Below are positions 36,085 through 43,131 of a stretch of DNA of 58,198 nt, one piece after another. Every line of letters starts with the position of its first letter. Within the stretch, counting starts at the first letter, position 1. The translations under genes were made by a program, and so were the position numbers. This stretch comes from Lentimicrobiaceae bacterium. Its GTDB lineage: Bacteria > Bacteroidota > Bacteroidia > Bacteroidales > F082. The notes below the pieces were generated by a model. It searched no databases. It saw only the letters and a program-made list of their open reading frames with translations, and was not told the origin of the DNA. Location of the stretch: the NCBI GenBank assembly GCA_015061295.1, contig SUWU01000013.1, forward strand, positions 1-58,198, read 5' to 3'.

Positions 36085-36117
36085 CAAAATTATAAAATTT
36101 TTCTTTGCCGTAACAAA
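36085..36117 (-). promoter_or_regulatory. Promoter of prs
   Basis: Minus-strand TAATTTTG at 36085-36092 with TTTG at 36114-36117 (21-base gap), 33 bases upstream of the start codon. Confidence 0.55.
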
Positions 36118-36133
36118 AAAATTATTACTTTTG
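36104..36133 (+). promoter_or_regulatory. Promoter of tRNA-Leu
   Basis: TTTG at 36104-36107 and TACTTTTG at 36126-36133 with an 18-base gap, a textbook Bacteroidota promoter 38 bases before the tRNA. It overlaps the divergent prs promoter. Confidence 0.7.
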
Positions 36134-36171
36134 CACTCGCAAATGAGACGCAATAGTTCGTTGAAATTTAA

Positions 36172-36255
36172 GCCTAGGTGGCGGAATTGGTAGACGCGTC
36201 GGTCTCAAAAACCGATGAGGTAACACTCGTGCCGGTTCGATCCCGGCCCTGGGTA
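36172..36255 (+). tRNA. tRNA-Leu (anticodon CAA)
   Basis: An 84-base class II tRNA: acceptor GCCTAGG/CCTGGGT, D loop GAATTGGTAGA, anticodon stem TCGGT/ACCGA with loop CTCAAAA (anticodon CAA), long variable arm and T loop TTCGATC. No CCA is encoded. The region downstream holds the accessory-looking operon. Confidence 0.96.
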
Positions 36256-36263
36256 CTGCAAAG

Positions 36264-36294
36264 GCAGCTTCGAAGTTCGAGGCTGCTTTTTTTT
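36264..36294 (+). terminator. Terminator of tRNA-Leu
   Basis: GCAGC (36264-36268) pairs with GCTGC (36282-36286), followed by eight T. It ends 7 bases before the stop codon of the convergent phosphoesterase gene. Confidence 0.8.
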
Positions 36295-36300
36295 GTTCCA

Positions 36301-37107
36301 TCACCTAATCTGATAAAATTCCATAATGTCAAGCATCTTGAATAAAACATCATCAATGGAAGCATGGTGACTCTGATGGAAGTGTCCATAACACCAATGT
36401 GTTATTGGATGATTTCGCTCTTTTAGGATATTGTATATTTCATCCATGACCAATCGCTCATTGGTAACATCGTTAATCAGATTTTCGTCATCATACGCAT
36501 AACAGCATAATCCGTTCTTGTTATGCAATTCACAGAATGATGGAGCAGTATGACTCACGACAGCATCAATTGAACATACAACGTTAATACGACATAATAT
36601 TTCCTTGTTTAATGTCGGTGCTTCATTAATCCAATAATAATTCTTTGCCAATGCATCATCATCTACATGTCCTCTATGTTTCTCGACGTATTCCATCCAT
36701 GCTCTCATACGATAATTGCGATCAATGGATATTGCTCCACCTATACAAAGTATAGTTCTATCACATGCTCTAAGTATGGAATAGTCAGGTACAGCCATGA
36801 ATCTTTTGTGCATAAACACATTTCCGTCAAAGTATGCAGGATTGTCATGATTGCCACGGAGAAATACAATCCAGTTGTTGGCTTCGTTCATTCGTTTGGC
36901 ATTACGCTTCACGATGTTTTCGTAATATCCTTTATTCTCAAAGCCAAAGCCGCAATCTCCTGCAACAATAACCAATGTATCCTGCATTTGATACTGTACG
37001 CATACTTTATTTATGAGCAGGTTGAAATCACCATGAATATCTCCCGAAACAACAATGCTCTTTGCTTCTGGAAATTCATACTCGTTTATGCCAAAATCTT
37101 TAATCAT
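36301..37107 (-). CDS. Calcineurin-like metallophosphoesterase
   Basis: A 268-residue protein with a complete metallophosphoesterase metal set: SGDIHGD (Asp23, His25), AGDCGFG (Asp51), RGNHD (Asn86, His87), SHTAP (His186) and YGHFH (His242, His244). It would hydrolyse a phosphoester, possibly a nucleotide or a nucleotidyl-protein bond. It is the third gene of a tight operon, overlapping the nucleotidyltransferase gene by 4 bases. It has no signal peptide. Pairing with a nucleotidyltransferase suggests it may reverse that enzyme's modification or process its product; this is inference. Confidence 0.82.
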   Translation of the reverse strand: MIKDFGINEYEFPEAKSIVVSGDIHGDFNLLINKVCVQYQMQDTLVIVAGDCGFGFENKGYYENIVKRNAKRMNEANNWIVFLRGNHDNPAYFDGNVFMHKRFMAVPDYSILRACDRTILCIGGAISIDRNYRMRAWMEYVEKHRGHVDDDALAKNYYWINEAPTLNKEILCRINVVCSIDAVVSHTAPSFCELHNKNGLCCYAYDDENLINDVTNERLVMDEIYNILKERNHPITHWCYGHFHQSHHASIDDVLFKMLDIMEFYQIR

Positions 37108-37871
37108 ACCATAAATGCTTTATGTAGAAGTTCAAAAAGTTCTTCGACGTTCAGACCGCCTAATCCAGCACTCTTTAAAAAGTCTGAGTTTGGCAAATCT
37201 CCAACCTTCTGAATAAAAACCGACATATCAATTTTCAATTTGTCAGGCAAATTAAAATGAGAATCCATCGGAAGCATTGCGACAAGTCTGAATATATCTT
37301 TCTTATGTTTTTCAACATTTTTATTATCAACAGACTCACCTTTATCTTTCCTTTCTATCATCTCAATATACGCTTTCGCTTTAAGGCATATAAGTGCTTC
37401 CGGATTGGCAATGTGTATGTTTTCAAGATACCTGCTGTGTTCTATGGTGAATAAGTAATAATCATCATCCATTAGTATGGCTGACAAACTCGAAAGGTTT
37501 TCACCCAAACTGATTGGTTCCAAGTGCGCATCTGCAGGGAGATTCAAGATTCCTGTATTTCGTGCAAACAGTTCTATTTGTTTAGGATATGTCTTGTCAT
37601 GAGGATTCGTAAAACGATAATACTCATGCTTGTGTTCGTTTTCACTCTTGTTTCTGTTACTGTAGTTTGCGTGCTTGATGAAATCCCATAAACGTGCGCC
37701 AAAGTCCTGTGTAAGTGCTTCTACCACAAGTATAAGATCAAGGTCTTTTGTCGCTCTTGGGTTCATGTCTAACTCTTCTTCTAAAAGATTGCATGCAGCA
37801 CCTCCAATCAACACATATTTGTCTTTATATTCGCTAAAATATTCTCTCCAGCGGTCAAGTCCTGCTACCAT
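37104..37871 (-). CDS. AbiEii-like nucleotidyltransferase
   Basis: A 255-residue protein whose N-terminus has the nucleotidyltransferase pattern of the AbiEii/DUF1814 superfamily: YVLIGGAACNLLEEE (Gly23-Gly24), then RATKDLDLILVV with the metal pair Asp43 and Asp45. Downstream, KQIELFARNTGILNLP and IANPEALICLKAKAYIEM fit the family's later strands and the Lys-containing helix. AbiEii-type toxins transfer nucleotides to tRNA or proteins. The start overlaps the upstream regulator gene by 7 bases. Assignment to the fold is fairly firm; assignment as a toxin rests on gene order. Confidence 0.75.
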   Translation of the reverse strand: MVAGLDRWREYFSEYKDKYVLIGGAACNLLEEELDMNPRATKDLDLILVVEALTQDFGARLWDFIKHANYSNRNKSENEHKHEYYRFTNPHDKTYPKQIELFARNTGILNLPADAHLEPISLGENLSSLSAILMDDDYYLFTIEHSRYLENIHIANPEALICLKAKAYIEMIERKDKGESVDNKNVEKHKKDIFRLVAMLPMDSHFNLPDKLKIDMSVFIQKVGDLPNSDFLKSAGLGGLNVEELFELLHKAFMV

Positions 37872-38827
37872 GTCATTTCCTCAATTAAAGTGTCACATTC
37901 AATTTGTACTCTCTCATCCTTGCTGTCCTTTAAACTCAAATACAAAGACAAGCGATCTACATATTCATTTTCAGATAAAAGAGAAGGCGAGTACTTCCAA
38001 ACTTCAATTTTTACTTCGCCATATTGTTTGTTGAAAGTACCACTACATTCTTTTGCCGTTGCTTTGCTGATAGCAAAAATTGGATTACCAGGTTCTGCTA
38101 ACATTGTGTAATGTCCCATTGCAGTTTCATTTGCCATCAAAGAATCCTCAGGTCTCATATTCGCATACATTATGCGTTCAATTGGCGATGTCATCAATGG
38201 GAGTGCTTTTTCCCAAAGTTCTTTACCGTCTGCAATAAAATTCACCGACTTTTGCTTTCCTCCCATAAGTTTTATAAGGCCGTTATTTTCTAACCAACGA
38301 AGCGCAACGTTAACTGTCGGATATGCCATAGCTATTATATCTGCTAATTCTGCAGTAGTCAATCCATTAAGACTTCTTACTTGAATATGGTAAAGTAGCA
38401 ATAGCTGAGCAACAGGAGGTATAGTATTAGTCAATATTTTATTAGTCTTTTTCACCTCTCTAAGTACCATCATTAAACTTGGTATAAAAATAATCTTATT
38501 AGGAACAATGAAATTAACTCTTGCGCGTGTAAGTCGAGTTATGTTATATGATTCTATTTCATCCAACACAAACACGACAACATGCCCAAATATATCCATC
38601 ATCTTAGTTTGATGCTTTGCCAGTTGCATAGGGGAACAATCTTCTGATGATTTTGGTATAGCAATAGTAATACGATTGTTAAAAATTTCCATATCACGGA
38701 AATCATAGCTGTTAGCAAGCGCGAACGGAAGTCCTCCAACAACTCCTTTCTCTATTGGGAAGATATTTGTATCATACCCAATCAACTCATTTATATAATC
38801 GGATATGTTCTTGATATTATATTTCAT
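37865..38827 (-). CDS. Winged-helix regulator, possible AbiEi-like antitoxin
   Basis: A 320-residue protein. Residues 1-135 form an uncharacterised alpha/beta region (VVVFVLDEIESYNITRLTRARVNFIVPNKIIFIP). A winged helix-turn-helix covers about 157-190 (GLTTAELADIIAMAYPTVNVALRWLENNGLI). The C-terminal 120 residues (SPIERIMYANM, ETAMGHYTMLAEPGNPIFAISKA) resemble the C-terminal region of AbiEi-type antitoxins as I recall them. It is the first gene of the operon, behind a palindrome-overlapped promoter, which fits autoregulation. No DNA-binding target has been shown. Confidence 0.65.
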   Translation of the reverse strand: MKYNIKNISDYINELIGYDTNIFPIEKGVVGGLPFALANSYDFRDMEIFNNRITIAIPKSSEDCSPMQLAKHQTKMMDIFGHVVVFVLDEIESYNITRLTRARVNFIVPNKIIFIPSLMMVLREVKKTNKILTNTIPPVAQLLLLYHIQVRSLNGLTTAELADIIAMAYPTVNVALRWLENNGLIKLMGGKQKSVNFIADGKELWEKALPLMTSPIERIMYANMRPEDSLMANETAMGHYTMLAEPGNPIFAISKATAKECSGTFNKQYGEVKIEVWKYSPSLLSENEYVDRLSLYLSLKDSKDERVQIECDTLIEEMTW

Positions 38828-38837
38828 TTTGCTAATT

Positions 38838-38853
38838 ATATTATACGTAATAT
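38838..38853. promoter_or_regulatory. Palindrome at the transcription start of the three-gene operon
   Basis: ATATTA (38838-38843) and TAATAT (38848-38853) flank TACG. The site lies just downstream of the -7 element, where a repressor would block initiation. The AT-rich composition makes chance occurrence possible. Confidence 0.4.
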
Positions 38854-38859
38854 TATGTG

Positions 38860-38891
38860 CAAAAGTATATATAATATATTAAAAATCCAAA
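38860..38891 (-). promoter_or_regulatory. Promoter of the regulator/nucleotidyltransferase/phosphoesterase operon
   Basis: Minus-strand TACTTTTG at 38860-38867 and TTTG at 38888-38891 with a 20-base gap, 33 bases upstream of the first start codon. Confidence 0.6.
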
Positions 38892-39038
38892 GGTTTTATA
38901 AAAAAAACTTAAAAATTATAACACATAACTTATGGAAGTGTTTCCCGACATTCTTAATGATTTTATTTCATAGTAGATATTTTTTGTATTTCCACGAAAC
39001 AATGTCCCATAGAGTGTTGTTCGTTTGGATTTTATTTA

Positions 39039-39292
39039 TAAATTTGCGGTGCTATTGGAAGATAGCAGACATATTGAAAGTGTTTTCGCAGTCCTGAATA
39101 GAAAATGTGGAAGTTTTCAGAAGTAAAGGAATACGAACAGCACTCACTCCTTGTATAGCTATGTGGCTATGCACTATCTGTGCATACACCTCATACTGTT
39201 CAAGTGTGGGGCATTGTATCGTTTATTTTACTTCAGGTATTCCACAACCTTCTATTCAATAAACGTGAAGCAACTCCACACTTTCTTTTTTT
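39039..39292 (+). ncRNA. Possible structured non-coding RNA
   Basis: A TAAATTTG element at 39039-39046 (with TTG at 39017-39019) is followed by hairpins at 39050-39067 (TGCTAT/ATAGCA), 39094-39120 (CTGA with GAAAA paired to TTTTC and TCAG) and 39168-39186 (TATGCAC/GTGCATA). The last competes with an overlapping ATAGC/GCTAT stem at 39155-39170. AAGTGTGG (39202-39209) can pair with CCACACTT (39276-39283) directly before T8. No known RNA family is recognised. Confidence 0.3.
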
Positions 39293-39515
39293 TATAAACC
39301 TACATTTTGGAGTTGGATGTTGTAAAAAAGGAAGGAGGACATGAGAAAAACATAGAAATAGGCATCATTCTTTAAATACATGAAATGTAAGATTCATGAC
39401 AGTTATCTTCATAGATAATTGTTTGACGAAATTAAATCCCAATTATGAGATAGTGGTTCTCTCATGATTGAGAAATGTAACCGAATAAATAGAGCCACCC
39501 TAAAAATTATACAAT

Positions 39516-39983
39516 ATGAAAGCAACAAAAATTATCATTATGATTCTTATAGCATGTACATTGTCTTCATGCATGACAACAAGAACAAGTATTAATAAAT
39601 ACAAAGAAACGCCTGGACAGACATATAAGTATTCCAAAGGGAAACAGATGTATCTATTTTGGGGATTAGTTCCAATTGGACGCACTTCAGTGGCAACCCC
39701 TACAAACGAACCTTGCCAAGTACAAACATCATTTCGCGTCGTTGATGCGTTATTATCTTCAGTAACTGGTGGTATTTTCTCAATGCAAACCATTAAAGTC
39801 ATTGCAAAACATAATGACACAAATCAAGATTACTTTAAGGCTGGCGATGTGGTTACATACGAACTACTTACAGGTAAGTATGCTAAAGGCACCATTGATT
39901 CTATAATTGACAATGAAAGGTGTATTGTCAAAACAGAAGATGGCAAACTTATAAAGGTTAAGTTTAAGAACCTTTCAAAATAA
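39516..39983 (+). CDS. Bor-like lipoprotein with a C-terminal beta extension
   Basis: A 155-residue lipoprotein with lipobox ACTLSSC (Cys19). Residues about 35-90 resemble the Bor/Iss family (QMYLFWGLVPIGRTSV, CQVQTSFRVVDALLSSVTGGIFSMQTIKVIA). Residues about 100-155 (YFKAGDVVTYELLTGKYAKGTIDSIIDNERCIVKTEDGKLIKVKFKNL) look like a small SH3/Tudor-like beta domain not found in classical Bor. Bor proteins are prophage-borne outer-membrane lipoproteins linked to serum resistance in Escherichia coli. Function here is unknown, and the position next to an accessory operon fits horizontal transfer. Confidence 0.7.
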   Translation: MKATKIIIMILIACTLSSCMTTRTSINKYKETPGQTYKYSKGKQMYLFWGLVPIGRTSVATPTNEPCQVQTSFRVVDALLSSVTGGIFSMQTIKVIAKHNDTNQDYFKAGDVVTYELLTGKYAKGTIDSIIDNERCIVKTEDGKLIKVKFKNLSK

Positions 39984-40068
39984 ATATCCTATAAAAAAGT
40001 TTAAAAGGGACGTCTGACAAGTTTATTTAACCCTCAGAGATGCATTTCTCTGACAGCTACCTGAATAA

Positions 40069-40109
40069 AAAGAGCCTTTCTAACAAGTAGTGGATAGGCT
40101 CTTTGTTTT
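40069..40109 (+). terminator. Terminator after the Bor-like gene
   Basis: AAAGAGCCT (40069-40077) pairs with AGGCTCTTT (40096-40104), then GTTTTT. Confidence 0.8.
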
Positions 40110-40146
40110 TAGTATTATTACTTTTATCTATATTCATGTTTTTTTC

Positions 40147-40154
40147 TAACTTTG
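40147..40154 (+). promoter_or_regulatory. TAnnTTTG element for rlmN
   Basis: TAACTTTG, about 60 bases before the start codon. Confidence 0.5.
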
Positions 40155-40215
40155 CAAATTGAAGAAACAACATTAGTATTTACTTCTTCTTGTTAAACGT
40201 TTATTATCTTACATC

Positions 40216-41232
40216 ATGAAATCATTACTCGGTTTATCTTTATCAGAAATACAGGAGATCGTCAATCAACATGGATTGCCGAAGTTTACAGCTAAACAGC
40301 TCACCGAATGGCTCTATAAAAAACATTGCGGCAGCTTCGATGAGATGACAAACCTCTCCAAAGCGACACGTCAGCTTTTGTCAGAAAATTATACGACAGG
40401 CTACAGAGACTTCGCCAATGTCCAAGAGTCGAAAGACGGAACGAAGAAATATCTCTTCCCTGGCGGCGATAACTTCATCGAGTCGGCTTACATTCCTGAT
40501 AAAGACCGCGCTACATTATGCGTCTCATCGCAGGTCGGATGCAAGATGAACTGTCTCTTCTGTCAGACAGGCAAACAAGGATTTCAAGAGAATCTCCCAG
40601 CAAGCGACATCTTAAATCAAATTCTCAACCTCCCTGAATACGAAAAACTCACCAACTTCGTCTTCATGGGAATGGGCGAACCGATGAACAACTATGACAA
40701 CCTCATGCGTACTCTCGACGTGATGACTTCCGACTGGGGTCTCGCCATGAGTCCGACTCGCATCACTGTCTCGACAGTAGGCGTGATACCTTATATGAAA
40801 CGTTTCCTTGAAGAATCGAAATGTAACCTCGCCGTCAGTCTTCACTCTCCTTTCCACGATGAGAGAATGAAGATCATGCCTGTGGAAAAGGCTTATCCTA
40901 TTCGCGAAGTGATACATGCGATACGTCAGCACGACTGGAGCGGACAACGTCGCGTCTTCTTTGAATATATCGTCTTCAAAGGTTTGAACGATACTTCCGA
41001 TCATATCAAAGAACTCGCTAAGCAACTTGGCAGCCTCCGTTGCAGAGTAAACCTCATTCGTTTTCACAACATCCCTGGCGTCAACTTGCAAAGCCCGACT
41101 AATGAAGACATGATACGTTTCCGTGACCGCCTCAACGACAAAGGCATCATCGCAACGATAAGAGCCTCACGCGGACAAGACATCGACGCCGCCTGCGGAT
41201 TGCTCTCGACGAAAGAAATGAATAATTTATAA
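40216..41232 (+). CDS. rlmN: 23S rRNA (adenine-C2503)-methyltransferase RlmN
   Basis: A 338-residue radical-SAM methyltransferase that methylates 23S A2503 and tRNA A37. The cluster cysteines are Cys109, Cys113 and Cys116 (QVGCKMNCLFCQTG). FMGMGEPMNNYDN, ISTVG-like TVSTVGVIPYMKRF, LAVSLHSP and the C-terminal IRASRGQDIDAACGLL with the methyl-carrying Cys are present. Length and motifs match RlmN and lack Cfr-specific hallmarks that I can judge by eye. Confidence 0.93.
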   Translation: MKSLLGLSLSEIQEIVNQHGLPKFTAKQLTEWLYKKHCGSFDEMTNLSKATRQLLSENYTTGYRDFANVQESKDGTKKYLFPGGDNFIESAYIPDKDRATLCVSSQVGCKMNCLFCQTGKQGFQENLPASDILNQILNLPEYEKLTNFVFMGMGEPMNNYDNLMRTLDVMTSDWGLAMSPTRITVSTVGVIPYMKRFLEESKCNLAVSLHSPFHDERMKIMPVEKAYPIREVIHAIRQHDWSGQRRVFFEYIVFKGLNDTSDHIKELAKQLGSLRCRVNLIRFHNIPGVNLQSPTNEDMIRFRDRLNDKGIIATIRASRGQDIDAACGLLSTKEMNNL

Positions 41233-41250
41233 TGACATGGCGATTCATTA

Positions 41251-41299
41251 GACGCATCAATGTGTGTTCATGTTGAAAGTATCATTGATACGTCTCTAC
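41251..41299. repeat. Imperfect palindrome ending in TTGATACGTCTCTAC
   Basis: GACGCATCAATG (41251-41262) pairs with CATTGATACGTC (41283-41294), one mismatch, around a 20-base loop. The right arm plus TCTAC is identical over 15 bases to 113-127. It lies just after the rlmN stop codon and looks like a dispersed REP-type element. Confidence 0.6.
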
Positions 41300-41333
41300 C
41301 CGTTGTCTCATTGACTTATAGACTCATAGACTT
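41300..41333. repeat. GTCTCATTGACTTATAGACTCATAGACTT tract
   Basis: A TGACTTATAGACTCATAGACT-type tract between the palindrome and ubiE, same word family as 44440-44510. Confidence 0.65.
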
Positions 41334-41341
41334 AAATAGGT

Positions 41342-42049
41342 ATGGCAGAAAAGAATTTCGTGCGTTCGATGTTCGATAACATCGCCCCGACTTACGACAA
41401 ATTAAATCATATACTTTCACTCAATATTGATAAAATATGGAGGAAGAAAGCCGTAAAAAGAATTTGCAAACACCTTAAAGACTCAGATTCTCAAGTTTTA
41501 GACGTGGCCTGCGGAACTGCCGACTCTACAATCGCCTTAGCAAAAGCAGGCGTTCCTCGCGTGATAGGAGTCGATATTTCTGAGGGAATGCTTAAAGTGG
41601 GTGAAAAGAAAATCGACAAGCTAAATTTAAATTCCGTCATATCTTTAAAAGTAGAAGACTGCGAAAATCTTAGCTTCGACGACAACTGTTTCGATGCTGC
41701 TTTCATCGCATTCGGAATAAGGAATTTTGAAGATAAAAAGAAAAGTCTCAATGAATTAAGACACGTCTTGAAGGACAATGGTCACCTATTAATATTAGAG
41801 CTTTCCGTTCCTCAAAATAAAATCTTACTTTCATTATATAAATTATACTTCCTTCACATATTGCCTTTCATCGGAAAGAAAATATCTGGCGATAATAAAG
41901 CCTACACATATCTGCCTCAATCTGTTATGAACTTCCCTAAACCTAAAGATTTTTTACAAACGATGGAAGAATGCGGCTTTAAAGATGTTCGTCAAAAAGC
42001 ACTGACATTCGGATTGTGCAGAATGTATGAAGGGAAATTTGAACTTTGA
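41342..42049 (+). CDS. ubiE: Demethylmenaquinone methyltransferase (UbiE/MenG)
   Basis: A 235-residue class I SAM methyltransferase. Features are VRSMFDNIAPTYDKLNHILSLNID at the N-terminus, the SAM loop VLDVACGTADSTI, GVDISEGML, FIAFGIRNFEDK and the family end SGDNKAYTYLPQSVMNFP. It carries out the last menaquinone methylation. It lies upstream of menA in the same direction, so the two probably form a menaquinone unit despite a 99-base repeat-filled gap. Confidence 0.92.
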   Translation: MAEKNFVRSMFDNIAPTYDKLNHILSLNIDKIWRKKAVKRICKHLKDSDSQVLDVACGTADSTIALAKAGVPRVIGVDISEGMLKVGEKKIDKLNLNSVISLKVEDCENLSFDDNCFDAAFIAFGIRNFEDKKKSLNELRHVLKDNGHLLILELSVPQNKILLSLYKLYFLHILPFIGKKISGDNKAYTYLPQSVMNFPKPKDFLQTMEECGFKDVRQKALTFGLCRMYEGKFEL

Positions 42050-42140
42050 CTATGACACTGACGCTGACTATGACACTGACTATGACACCGACTATGACAC
42101 CGACTATGATAATTAACTATAAATTATTAACTATAAATTA
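42046..42140. repeat. GACTATGACACTGAC / AACTATAAATT tract
   Basis: Six to seven copies of a 12-base-period word (CTATGACACTGA variants, later CTATGACACCGA) overlap the ubiE stop codon and are followed by two copies of TTAACTATAAATTA. Confidence 0.85.
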
Positions 42141-42148
42141 TAAAAATT

Positions 42149-43033
42149 ATGTTAAAAAATATTAAAAAATGGTTTTTTGCCATCAGACCGTATTCTTTCT
42201 TTGTATCAATGTCAACTGTGATAATGTCTGCTGCTATAGCTTTCAGTGAAGATCACGTAAAATGGTTACCTGCAGCATTATGTTTGATATTCGCGGTCTT
42301 AGCGCAAACGACATCAAATTTAGTCAACGACTATGCTGATTTCAAGACTGGCTGCGATAATGAAGATAGTCTCGGTAATGATAGAAAATTAGTCAGCGGT
42401 GAGATTACGCCAAAAGCGATGCGTACTGCAATATTTATATCAGCAGCTTTATGTCTGTTAGTAGGATTACCTTTAATATATTGGGGAGGCTGGATACTAT
42501 TACCTTTCGGATTATTGATAATAGCAGCCGCCTTTTGTTACTCAATGGGACCAATACCATTATCTTACAACGCATTAGGCGACATAGCAGTAATATTATT
42601 CTTCGGAATTATCCCTGTAAGTTTTACTTATTTTATTTTAACAAAAGAAATAAATTGGGAAATAATAGCTGCAGGTTTCGCGATGGGGCTCGTTGTTGAT
42701 GAACTACTTATCGTAAACAACATTCGCGACGAAGAAGAAGATAAGTTATTCAATAAAACTACGACAGTTGGAATATTCGGAAGCAAGTTCATGAAAACCG
42801 TCTTCTTATTAAACCCCTTGATTGCTTGCGGATTAGGATTTTATTTCATGAAAGACATCTGTAACTATAAAGTATGGGCTATCGCCATAATTCCATTAGT
42901 CATATACTCCCTGATTCTTTTCAGAAATTTAAATAAATACAAAGGAAAACAATTAAACGAGTTGTTAGGAAAGGCATCAATGGAATCAATGATTTTCGCA
43001 ATAACAGTAATTTTCGCAATAATAATTCAATAA
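42149..43033 (+). CDS. menA: 1,4-dihydroxy-2-naphthoate polyprenyltransferase
   Basis: A 294-residue UbiA-family membrane prenyltransferase with about eight to nine membrane segments. The two Asp-rich prenyl-diphosphate motifs are NDYADFKTGCDNEDSLG and NNIRDEEEDKLFNK. It joins the polyprenyl tail to dihydroxynaphthoate in menaquinone synthesis, directly before the UbiE step. Motif context NDYADF and IRDEEED fits MenA better than UbiA or heme O synthase. Confidence 0.92.
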   Translation: MLKNIKKWFFAIRPYSFFVSMSTVIMSAAIAFSEDHVKWLPAALCLIFAVLAQTTSNLVNDYADFKTGCDNEDSLGNDRKLVSGEITPKAMRTAIFISAALCLLVGLPLIYWGGWILLPFGLLIIAAAFCYSMGPIPLSYNALGDIAVILFFGIIPVSFTYFILTKEINWEIIAAGFAMGLVVDELLIVNNIRDEEEDKLFNKTTTVGIFGSKFMKTVFLLNPLIACGLGFYFMKDICNYKVWAIAIIPLVIYSLILFRNLNKYKGKQLNELLGKASMESMIFAITVIFAIIIQ

Positions 43034-43034
43034 G

Positions 43035-43130
43035 TCATTACTCATTCTTCATTGTCCATTGTCCATTGTTCATTGTTCATTGTTCATTGTACATTGTTCA
43101 TTGTACATTGTTCATTGTAAATTGTACATT
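43035..43130. repeat. CATTGTTCATTGTACATTG tract
   Basis: About ten CATTGT(C/T/A)-type 8-11 base units fill the whole gap between the convergent menA and LuxR-type genes, with no classical terminator seen. Confidence 0.85.
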
Positions 43131-43131
43131 C

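Larger units (their letters stand above)
38828..39515. other. Non-coding stretch of 688 bases beside the nucleotidyltransferase operon
   Basis: It holds the operon's promoter and palindrome (38838-38891), then AT-rich sequence, a possible plus-strand promoter (39039-39046), three hairpins between 39050 and 39186, a T8 run at 39285-39292, and further AT-rich sequence with small inverted repeats (TATCT/AGATA near 39412, TGAGA/TCTCA near 39445) before the lipoprotein gene. I see no convincing coding region. Remnants of older mobile DNA are possible. Confidence 0.6.

Noticed and set aside
38855-39097. 80-codon plus-strand frame in the gap after the three-gene operon
   Set aside because: It starts inside the operon's promoter, has AT-driven composition, no recognisable domain, and overlaps the possible structured RNA.
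36256-39983. Attachment-site duplication of the tRNA-Leu 3' end
   Set aside because: I looked for a second copy of the T-arm/acceptor sequence (GGTTCGATCCCGG) downstream and found none, and there is no integrase gene.
42046-43130. Tracts considered as a CRISPR array or tandem integration sites
   Set aside because: Units are 6-12 bases with no constant 24-40 base repeat, no unique spacers and no cas genes nearby.
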